Shown: positions 24,610-34,200 of the stretch, in pieces
Layout of the letters: every line of letters begins with the position of its first letter
Numbering within the stretch: position 1 is the stretch's first letter
Origin: Candidatus Dojkabacteria bacterium
GTDB taxonomy: Bacteria; Patescibacteria; Dojkabacteria; SC72
DNA length: 64,000 nt
Direction of reading: 5' to 3'
Assembly: GCA_023229785.1 (NCBI GenBank)
Contig: JALNYV010000001.1
Location: 248,001-312,000, forward strand
The notes under the pieces: generated by a model
The model's input: only the letters and a program-made list of their open reading frames with translations
What the model was told of the DNA's origin: nothing
Databases searched by the model: none
Made by a program: the position numbers and the translations under genes

Positions 24610-25167
24610 TTACTCGTATCTTAGTGCGTTTAGTGCTGGGATATCTTTAGCTCTCTTAGCTGGATACCACCCAGTTATTACACCCACAATTGAAGATAGT
24701 AACATTATTCCACCACCCAGTACGAAAGGAATGTATGTTACATCAAGTGCACTTTGGCCTTGTGTTACTGCCAAGAGTGTTAGAAGTAGGCTAATAACCT
24801 TTCCTGCGATATATGCAAGTGACAAGCCTGCTACCCCGCCAAGAACACTCATAATCATTGATTCAGCAAGGAAAAGTATTGTAACCTCATTTGACTTTAG
24901 TCCCATTGTTTTTAGCAGTCCAACCTCTCTACTCTTTTCAAGAAGAGATACTGTTAAAGTATTAAACATTCCAAGAGAAGCAACACCTAAGGCAATAAGA
25001 CCAAGAATAAGTAGTGCAATTCGAAGCGATGAAAATAGAGAGCTGATGCTGTCAACCGTATCTACAACAGAGCTCGTTTGAAAGCCCATCCCTTCAATAT
25101 TGCTTCTCACTCCAGCGACATCTTCTTTTGAAGAGACAACAACTTTCAATTGAGAAACGTTTGTCAT
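24610..25167 (-). CDS. FtsX/MacB-type permease, C-terminal fragment (separated by a frameshift)
   Basis: This is the C-terminal 185 residues of an ABC permease. It has three membrane segments in the FtsX-family order: SLRIALLILGLIALGVASLGMF, MIMSVLGGVAGLSLAYIAGKV and IPFVLGGGIMLLSSIVGVITG. Between them is the typical LEKSREVGLLKTMGLKS coupling loop, and the gene ends PAKRAKDIPALNALRYE, a standard family ending. The methionine at 25167 is only the first ATG after the break. In the same frame upstream the sequence continues as SFEIYGIISDSKTPTFYIPL, joining the preceding ORF with one shift near 25245-25260. It belongs with the gene at 25164-27119. Confidence 0.8.
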   Translation of the reverse strand: MTNVSQLKVVVSSKEDVAGVRSNIEGMGFQTSSVVDTVDSISSLFSSLRIALLILGLIALGVASLGMFNTLTVSLLEKSREVGLLKTMGLKSNEVTILFLAESMIMSVLGGVAGLSLAYIAGKVISLLLTLLAVTQGQSALDVTYIPFVLGGGIMLLSSIVGVITGWYPAKRAKDIPALNALRYE

Positions 25168-27119
25168 ACCAGCAACACTAATATCCTCAAGCGGAATATA
25201 GAATGTTGGGGTTTTCGAATCAGATATAATCCCGTAGATTTCAAAAGATGTGGAGCAGACTCTACTAAGTAATTACTTCTATTGAAGAGCTTACTGTCAA
25301 AAATTATTGTTGAATCAAACTTCTTCCCTAATGCATCATTTGCATTTATACCAAGGAGATTTAGCATTGAAGTGTTCACCATAGCTAGTTTCTGAGCGGT
25401 TTCAGGAAGAGGTTTAACATCTTTTGCCACTTTATCAACTGTTCCAAGCTCAGAGGATATTGATACCCAATCAATCCCATCGTTTTCTTTCTTTATGGAA
25501 TCTATCCCTATGAACGAATCCCCATTTGTTCCACTGGATGATATTCCTAATACTTGTCCTAGCAGTGATCCTGGAGTTGTATCTCCAGTATTAACATCCG
25601 AAGTTTTAAGATACAAGGTGATTTTTGATTCCTTATAACTCGAATCTTTCGGGCTCGTGAGGTACTCTTCACAAACTCCTTTGCACTCTTTCTCACTCCA
25701 TAGCTTCATTTCAGCTTTTATCCAATACCCATATTTATCTCCACTGTCACTTTTAATATAGTGGCCATTGCTGGAATCATATAGTCCTCCATAGATTAAC
25801 TTCCCTTCAAAATCATAATTATTGTTCATCTCGAGAATAGTAGACCTTCTTGCATCTATTTCTGGATCTAAATAAATGGTAGTAAAATTATTACTTTTTA
25901 TTTTAAAAGTTATATCTTCAATGACCTTTCCAGAGAACACTCCAAGGGAGCTATCGCTATTGATCTCATATCTTTCAACAGATACTAGATCTTCAGAAAT
26001 ATACCCATTCTTAATTACTTGGGCTTCACCACTTCTTACAACAACATACTCTTTCCCTTCACAATCCAGATTAGTTAACAAACATGGCTCTTTTTTCCAT
26101 AATGGAACAGCGTCAGAAATCCATGGACTGTACTTTTTACCATTTAAATCTTCGCCTCTTCTTGAGCTGTCTGAGCCGGAGTATTTATATCCCCACACTT
26201 CGACCGCGTCTTGTGGGCCAACTTCTCGCTTGGTATATCCAATTATTTGAGATCCTATTTCAGGTTTCGCATATACTGGTTTCCAGGTTAACGGAAAGAT
26301 TGAGTATTTAATTTTATATATTTCTTGGTTATATGATTTGTTACTTATTAAAACTGTTGAGACCCCGGCTACCACCCCTCCTTTATCCTCATTACTATTC
26401 TCACTAATATCAGGAATTCCATCTCCATAAAAAGAGCCTTTTATTAATGATAGCCCCGCTTGCTCAAAATATTTTGCCCCAACGCCATACACAATTACGT
26501 CAGATACAGCGTTATTGAATGTAACTTTTGATACTGATGTTACAATGGGAATAACGGTTGTCACCTTATCTATGGTATTTATTTTCGAGATAAATTCTGG
26601 ACTAAATGTTAAAAGAGAGCCTTGGGAAGTGTTAACCTCTATCTGTTTCATCTCCGTTAGGCTTGCTACTCTTGAAATAACCAAACGCTCAAAACCAAAG
26701 CCTAGCGAAAGGAGAAGGATAACAGCTCCAAATCCAATACCCATCCCAATTATCGTTACATATGTTCTATTCTTTTTGTACGAAAGGTTCTTCATTGCTA
26801 AAAAGATTAAGTCAGAGGCTTTTACTTCGTGTGCTTTCTTTGTATCAAAAGTGAGAATAACTCTCTTGTAGAGTTTGTTATATAAATTCCGAATAGGATT
26901 TAAGTTTATTCGTATCCTATGCCCAGGTTTATCTGGATCTTCTTTTTTTCCTCCTTTTAAAAGATAAAAAATAAAGACAAACACTAGTAGTATGGAGAAT
27001 TTGAAAAAGAAAAAGATACCTTTTACAAAGCTAGATATATTCTTCCCCATTTGAGAAAACACTTCCTTAAGCGATTTTCTTTTTTTATTTAGTTTCTCCT
27101 TGGCCACCTTTCTTATCAT
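25164..27119 (-). CDS. FtsX/MacB-type ABC permease, N-terminal part (frameshifted)
   Basis: This ORF encodes the N-terminus of an about 835-residue permease. It has an unusual extra N-terminal membrane span (about residues 30-60, FFFFKFSILLVFVFIFYLL) and a linker. The first FtsX-type span follows near residues 113-145 (RTYVTIIGMGIGFGAVILLLS), then a large extracytoplasmic domain of about 450 residues. Near 25245-25260 the reading frame is lost: after NYLVESAP the last 28 codons are out of frame, while the true continuation lies in another frame. It could be a real mutation or a sequencing error. It overlaps the ATPase gene start-side by 35 nt and is part of the giant-surface-protein operon. 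Confidence 0.8.
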   Translation of the reverse strand: MIRKVAKEKLNKKRKSLKEVFSQMGKNISSFVKGIFFFFKFSILLVFVFIFYLLKGGKKEDPDKPGHRIRINLNPIRNLYNKLYKRVILTFDTKKAHEVKASDLIFLAMKNLSYKKNRTYVTIIGMGIGFGAVILLLSLGFGFERLVISRVASLTEMKQIEVNTSQGSLLTFSPEFISKINTIDKVTTVIPIVTSVSKVTFNNAVSDVIVYGVGAKYFEQAGLSLIKGSFYGDGIPDISENSNEDKGGVVAGVSTVLISNKSYNQEIYKIKYSIFPLTWKPVYAKPEIGSQIIGYTKREVGPQDAVEVWGYKYSGSDSSRRGEDLNGKKYSPWISDAVPLWKKEPCLLTNLDCEGKEYVVVRSGEAQVIKNGYISEDLVSVERYEINSDSSLGVFSGKVIEDITFKIKSNNFTTIYLDPEIDARRSTILEMNNNYDFEGKLIYGGLYDSSNGHYIKSDSGDKYGYWIKAEMKLWSEKECKGVCEEYLTSPKDSSYKESKITLYLKTSDVNTGDTTPGSLLGQVLGISSSGTNGDSFIGIDSIKKENDGIDWVSISSELGTVDKVAKDVKPLPETAQKLAMVNTSMLNLLGINANDALGKKFDSTIIFDSKLFNRSNYLVESAPHLLKSTGLYLIRKPQHSIFRLRILVLLV

Positions 27120-27858
27120 ATATCTTAAATTTATCTAATGCTTTATCTCCTTGCAGATATTCTCCTACAATGAGGCCATCTGACATATTAAGTGCCCTTG
27201 TGGCATACGTCAAAAATTTTAAATCGTGTGTTACCATAATGATAGTATTTCCTTTTTCATTGTAATCCTTAAACATTTCCATTAATTCTGAACTTGATTT
27301 AGAATCCAAGTTCCCTGTTGGCTCGTCAGCAACCAAAAGTGCAGGTCCAAATATTAAAGCCCTAGCAAAGGAAATCTTCTGCTGTTGCCCTGAGGATAAC
27401 TCGGTAGGCGCCTGTATGGCAGCTGTTTGCAGATTAACCATAGTTAACAACTCTAAAGCTTTCTTTTCTCGATCATCGGTTAGTTCTCCCCTTAATGTTA
27501 GTGGGAGAGCAACATTTTCAAGAACATTTAACGACTTGACCCAATTCTGTTGCTGATAGATTAGTCCTACTCCTTCCTTTCTGATTTGAGATCTTTCATC
27601 TTCCGAATACTGATATATCTCTTTACCTAAGAACCTTACTGTCCCTTCTGTAGGATTTTCTAATCCCAAAAGGATATTTAAAAGTGTGCTCTTGCCACAG
27701 CCTGAAGATCCAAAGAGTATTATGAACTCCCCTTTTCGAATTGACACGTCAACTCCCTTTATTACCTGCACAATTCCATTTCCAACTTTAAATGACATTT
27801 TTATGCCTTTGCAATCAAGTATTATTTCATTATTATTCAGTTTATTCTTGCTACTCAT
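27085..27858 (-). CDS. ABC transporter ATP-binding protein (LolD/MacB-type)
   Basis: This 257-residue ATPase powers the adjacent FtsX-type permease. Walker A GSSGCGKST is at about residues 50-58, the Q-loop at IYQQQNW, the signature ELSSGQQQKISFARAL at about 153-168, Walker B LLVADEPTGNLDSKS and the switch histidine in VTHDLKF. The strong similarity in these blocks places it in the LolD/MacB/FtsE group, which drives mechanotransmission or export rather than classic import. It overlaps the FN3 membrane-protein gene by 8 nt and the permease gene by 35 nt. Confidence 0.93.
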   Translation of the reverse strand: MSSKNKLNNNEIILDCKGIKMSFKVGNGIVQVIKGVDVSIRKGEFIILFGSSGCGKSTLLNILLGLENPTEGTVRFLGKEIYQYSEDERSQIRKEGVGLIYQQQNWVKSLNVLENVALPLTLRGELTDDREKKALELLTMVNLQTAAIQAPTELSSGQQQKISFARALIFGPALLVADEPTGNLDSKSSSELMEMFKDYNEKGNTIIMVTHDLKFLTYATRALNMSDGLIVGEYLQGDKALDKFKIYDKKGGQGETK

Positions 27859-28261
27859 CGGTATTATTTTCTTGACTATATTTTATTTTTTGAATTACTG
27901 GGAAAACAAAGATATTTTTTCCTTCTGAATATTTTTTAATATATATTCCATCCGAAGGAATGTTATCTAGAAACACTACATGTACTTGGCCCTCTGTACT
28001 ACTTGTTTGTAATTCAGTCTCTTTCAATCTCAACTTTGAAGTTCCGTATTTAACATATCCTAAAGTGTTTTTCTCAGTTTTCCAAAACACTATTGCCTGT
28101 GTCGGGCTGATGAAAGTAATTTCAGTATATCTTTCAAGTTTTCTTGCTGAGATATTTATTAAAACTATATAGGTTACCAAAGAAATAATTAGTACAACAG
28201 GTATTAGTAGAAATAAATGCTTTTTCTTTAATTGTATTTTTTTTAGTATAGGTTTCTTCAT
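27851..28261 (-). CDS. Small membrane-anchored FN3-like protein
   Basis: This 136-residue protein has a basic N-terminus, one membrane span (about residues 16-36, LFLLIPVVLIISLVTYIVLI) and an extracytoplasmic fibronectin-like domain. The domain begins EITFISPTQAIVFWKTEKNTLGYVKYG, the same W-x-T...YG pattern as the C-terminal FN3 repeats of the giant protein encoded just upstream. It overlaps that gene by 4 nt and the ATPase gene by 8 nt. It may link the giant protein to the ABC complex (inference). Confidence 0.65.
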   Translation of the reverse strand: MKKPILKKIQLKKKHLFLLIPVVLIISLVTYIVLINISARKLERYTEITFISPTQAIVFWKTEKNTLGYVKYGTSKLRLKETELQTSSTEGQVHVVFLDNIPSDGIYIKKYSEGKNIFVFPVIQKIKYSQENNTDE

Positions 28262-31200
28262 TTGCTACCTCCTAAAAAAGAGAATATTGAAGTTAGATTT
28301 TTGATAGCTAGATCTAAGGCGTTTTCGGTAGTTGGGGTTGTGACTATAACCTTATCAATTGAGTATCCTAAATTTCCTCCTTCGTCTTTAGAAACTGCTC
28401 GCAAGTGATATACCTTTGAAGGAGTTAGACCAGAAATTATGACTATATGGTTTTCTGACATATTTCCATCTTCCTGAGATTTTTGAGTATATGTTGTTCC
28501 TGTTCCTTCCCCATACTCAATTTGGGCTGTTGCCTCCTCATCTGTTTTATACGAAACAACTAGCTGTGCAGTTGCTTCTTGCCCTGAACCAATTACCTCT
28601 GAAGTTACTTCAAAATCAAATACTTGTGGTGGCCTTGTATCCGAAGCAGTCTTGAAACCAAGAACACCACTTGACGCTTCATTCCCTATGAAGTCTCTCC
28701 CTTTCACGATAATTGAATATGTTGTATTAGGCTCTAAATTCAAAAGAATCATTCTATGCTGGCCATTTTTTAGGGAGACATTTACCTCATCTCTTGCTTG
28801 GGCGGGTTTAGCTGATGGATAGTATGTGACTATTGAAGAAATTGGGGTATTGGAATTCCATTCAACTAACAAGGTAGTTGACGAAGTCCCAGTGACTTGA
28901 TATATCTTTGAGCCAAGCACTTCAGGCCGTGGCAAGGTCTCAAACGAGTGGATTTCTCCTTCATATTCAGATCCATCAATATCGAAAGTATTTATTTTAT
29001 AGTAATACTTTGTTCCATCTTTAATATCTGATAATTCGACACTATGCGTTCCCTCTTGCGTTCCTGTATAAACTTCTACCATTCCGCCGAAAGTAGAAGT
29101 TTCTCCATAATATATCCTAATCTTACTACTATCTTTAGTTTTAAATTCAATCAACGCAGAGTTAAGACTAATATTTTTGACAATTGGCTCTTCAATTGTT
29201 GGAGGAGGAGCTGTTGTAAATGTTGCTTCAACAGAAGTACCTGTATTTCCGTCTTCATCTGTCCATTTAGCAACAAAATAGTAAACAGTTCCAGGTTTAA
29301 GATTGTTAATTGTCAGATTATGATCAACAACTTGGTCAGAATTTGATATCTCCTCGGTAAAATACACTCCTGGCTGTTCACCGTATGCGACTTTAGAATC
29401 TGCTGTTCTTGAGGTTATCCAAGAGATGTTCACTCTTCTTGGAGCAATATCAGAAACAATCGGGTCAACAATCATGCTAGCAGGCTCAGTATATCGTCCA
29501 TCAGGGAATGCCGAAACAATACTTGAAAAAGCCCCACAGTTATTCGTATTATCACATGCCTTTATCTTGTAATAGTATGTGACTTGAATAAGTTTACTAT
29601 CAACAAGAGATTCTCCACTAGTAAATAGATGATAGAAGAAATGCTCTCCATCAACTGATCTGTAGATTTGGTAGCCACCTACTCCACTTCCAACATCTTC
29701 TGGTGGGTCCCAAGAAACAGCTAATCTCCAACTGGCATTATTTTTTACAGATACATCCGCTATTTCAACATTTGTTGGAATACCAGGTGCGACAGTATTT
29801 GCAAAAAATGATACTGATGTATAGTTTGAATAATTCACATTTCCCGCCTCATCTTTAGATACAATATAGAAGGTATTTTCTCCTGGTAGGGTAGCATAGG
29901 CTCCAGGATTTAAATATTTTAAACTAGTTGCTGAAGTACTAAATTGGGTAGGTACAGAATTCACACTGTATAGGTATGATAAATTTGATTGTGAACCAAA
30001 GTAGGTTCCAACTGCTGGAGGGTCCCACTCAAACCCAAATAAGTTTGAAGTGCTTGATACTGGAGTAACTCTAAGGTTTAAAGGAGGAGCTGGGGCATTT
30101 TCATAATCAACGTAAAAATATGAAATAGAGGCATAAGGGCTGTAATTTTGTGCGGAGTCTTTTGCCTTAACATAGAACAGATTAGTACCAACCTTATATG
30201 CTGGAACCGAGCTAATTGAAAGCCCTTCTTGGCACTGATCCGTAGAATAATCTCCTGATGTTGCTCCTGTTTTATAGCAATATTGAGTAACTGGTGCACC
30301 CACAGGAACAACAGCATCCCACGTAAAAGAGAAATTACTAATGGAGGTATAACCTGCCGGATCTGCATTCAGGTTTGCAGGGGAAGAAGGTCCATTTGAA
30401 TCATATTTATATATATAAGGTTGCCATGTTTCAGTCGAAAGATTCCCAGCATAATCTGCTGTTTTTATTCTTAAGTAATATGTATTTTCATTTACAAGAG
30501 CTCCAGGAATAAACGAGTTACCAGTTTGGAAGGTCCCAACTTCTTCAGGTTTTGCATCATCTACTTGCCCCCAATAAACGTAGTATCCAGATATCCCAGA
30601 TCCATTTAAACCGTCAGTTGCTCCATGCAAAGACCCTGATGCTGACCATGAAAAATATGGAGAAGGGAAGTTGTACCAACTGCCCGAAGTAATGCTCTGG
30701 CCATCATTTTGACTACTGGAAGCATTAAATCCCTCAGGACTTGGATTAGTAGGTTCATCAATATCTTGGTAATAGTTTATTGTATATCCAGTTACAACTG
30801 GAGTTTGCACGCCATCTCCAGACATCAATGTAAACCTAAGCTTTAAATATCTTTTGGCAAGGGAGTTAATTTTGTAAGTGTGAAGATCTTCGATATCTTT
30901 TCCTTTCGTGACAGTACTCCAAGTATCCCAATTTTCATTATCAGCCGACGAGCTTGTTTCAATTAACAACGAAGTGTTATCGTTTATTTGATAATCAAAG
31001 GTTAAATCTCCCCATTTATACACACTAGTTAAGTCATGAACTTGGGACACATACTCTCCCTCTTTAACAAAGCCAGAATTTTCTGTTTGCATAACGTATG
31101 TATACAAAGCATCTGCATATGAATTAGTTCCACCACCAATCAGTGAATATATCATGTTTAACCCGTTGCTCTCCCCACTTCCACCTGTATAAACCTGGCC

Positions 31201-34200
31201 TGGGGCAGCTGGAAGAGTTGACCAAGAGTTACCTGTTATTGAATACCTCATGAAATCCGTTGTGTTTCCACCTCTTGTTGCATATAGATACCCATCGTTG
31301 CCATTTGTTAAAAAGCCTTCGTTATAAATATAATTGGAAAGAGAGGCCATTGACGTCCAACTATTGCCAGTGATGTCATATCTGTAAAATGGGTTACTTG
31401 CGATGTTATCTCCTCTAAGGGCATAAATATAATTTGAGTTGATTGCAATTTCAGATCCCCATCCAAGCCCACCTGGTGCCCCAGTCATTGTACCCCATTT
31501 TGTACCAACAGTTCCCTCTGTATCGAATCTATATAACGTTGTTCCCGATCCTCCTCTGTTCATATATATATACCTATTACCGTCAAAAACCATCGAGGAA
31601 CCATTATTTGCTGTAGCTGGAACCTTATCACTTACCTCTTCGCTCCAGCTATTAGTTGTAATATCATAAACAAAGAACCCTCTATCATATACTCCGCCTG
31701 TTAGATATATTTTATTGTGTTCACTGTCATATACCATGGAACCTCCGTAATACATCCCCATCGGGGTACTTGGAAGTCTAGTTATCTCCCCAGTATCTTC
31801 ATTCCACTTAACGAAATCATCAGCATAATTTCCCCTTGTAATATAGTAATTACTACCATCTCCTTTTAAAAGATCTCCACCATAGCCTATGGTAAGTGCA
31901 ACAGAACCCTCAAACTCTCTACTAAATAGCCCTCTAGTAGGTGTTAGCCAAGAATCTCTTTTAATATCATATCTATACAGTGTGGTTGTGCCTGTTGCTC
32001 TAAAACCGTATATATAGTCATTAACGCGACAAATCGCCCCTCCATAATTAAAACCTGCTGGAATATTCATCTTCCTTGTCCATATGTTGCTATCTATATC
32101 ATATTCATAAAAATACGGTTTCGAGTCTCCGCTTGTGTAGTAGATAGAATTATCATCAGGATAGTATGTTATTGAGCCTCCGTAATAAGCAACCGAAGGA
32201 ACAATTCCGATAGGAGTCCATTGATTTGTATTTATACTGTACACAGAAAAGCCTGGCAGATAGTTTCCTTGTGTTGCATATATTAATTGATTTGTTCTAT
32301 CAATTGCTAAACTTCCTCCGACATAAACATTATTACTGAGTGCTGTTGAAGGCACTCCAAAATCAACCTTATCCAAACTCTCCCACATATCTGCAAAGGT
32401 GTCATACCTCCAGAAGAAATCACTATTATTTCCTCTTAATGCATATATGTATTGAGAGCCATCAAAAACCAATGATCCACCATACGCAATAGTCAGCGGA
32501 GCACCAGTAATTGTACTATCCCATGTGTTACTTGCAATATTATACTTCCAAAAATCTGATGTATTTCCCCCCCTTGCCATATATATATATCCACTAGGGC
32601 CAGCCACAGCCCCACCACCATAATAGATTGCTTGAGGGGCATCAGCCAATCGTGTCCAAGTATCTGTTAATGTTGCATATTCATAAAATTGAGTATTATT
32701 AGCCCCTTGTGCTACATAAAACTTCTTACTACTCTCTACATATGCAACGTTTTTTGTCCCATAACTAAGTGCAACAGGAGCATAAGTGAGTCTTTCTTCC
32801 TTCCAAAAGCCACCTGTAACATTCTCCAGTTTAATCCCACTTGCAGTAACTTGAGTGTCATCATTTGTTCCTGTTAAAGCTTCTGTCTCAACGGGAAAAG
32901 AAATTACTGGAGCTACACCGTCGTAAACATATTCAAATGCTGTGTACGGACTACTTTTGTTTCCAAGAGAATCTTCAGAAACAATTCTTAAATAATTACT
33001 ACCAACACTTATACCTTTAGATACAGTGTAATTGAGCGTGTTCTGAAACGAGCCTTTTTCGACAGGATCTGCATTTGACGTACTACCGAAATACACATAA
33101 TACCCAACAATATCCGTTTCATTGTCAGTGGCACTCTCCCAAATGAAGTATGGATTTGTATAGGTATATGAAGTACCACTTGCAATTGAGGTTCCATTTA
33201 CTTCCTGTGAAAATCCTTGAACATTGACTGGGTTGCCAGGATTATTCACATCAGTAGAATACGACAATGTAATTCCTTTAAGAATTGGTGTGTATACATA
33301 ACCAGTTGACGCAAGCAGTAGGGCTTTAAATTGAATATATCTATTTACTGGCGAAACACTATTTCCTCCAGATATGTTTTCCCACGAGCTCCAAGTTATG
33401 TTGTCTGCGCTACTTCGAGTTTGCAAAGTAATGGAAGAATCCCCAGTAATTGTACTATCTACTGTTATTCCATCCCATTGGTTAACATACTTTAAATCAT
33501 ATTTTATTGATGTCCATGAGCCATAACTCTCATAATTTGTACTTCCTGCATTATATATAAATACCTCTGGTCTCCCCCCTATTGTTACGTAAAAAACACC
33601 CAAGCCAGAATGCACAATAGAAGCTCCCGCCCATGCTCCAACCCCTGTCGGGCCGTAAGGATTGAACGATTTTAACTTCCTCCAGCTATTTGATGAAATT
33701 GTATACTCCCATAAATCATCCGTGTAATTTCCGGCAAGAACAAGTATCCTACCACTTCCATTATATGTGGCATCATTTCCGTAGTATGGAGAAAACGGTA
33801 AGTTCGCAAGTTGCACCCAGGTATTTGATCCAATAATGTACTTATACATTCTCTTCATACTTAATCCTGCAGTGAAGTATAAGTCAGTCCCATCACTTGT
33901 TAACGTTGATCCATAAGATGCATATACACCAGATGGCAGATTAGCAATAGTTGCTTCCCATAAATCAGTAGAAATTGTGTACCTCCAAAAAGTTGATGTT
34001 CCACCACCCCTTGTTGCATAAATAAAGTTCCCAGTTCCTGGGTATGAAAGTGCCGCTCCATAATACGTGATTGCATTTGGAGTAGATAAAGTAGCCCAAG
34101 TGTCATAGGTAATTGAATACTTTACAAAAACATTAGTACTACTCCCTTTTAAGTAATAAATATCAGTTCCTACAAGTACTCCACGTGTATCGTCATTAAA

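Noticed and set aside
25164..25167. Programmed frameshift giving two permease products
   Set aside because: I see no clear slippery heptamer or downstream structure at 25,245-25,260, so an indel or error is simpler.
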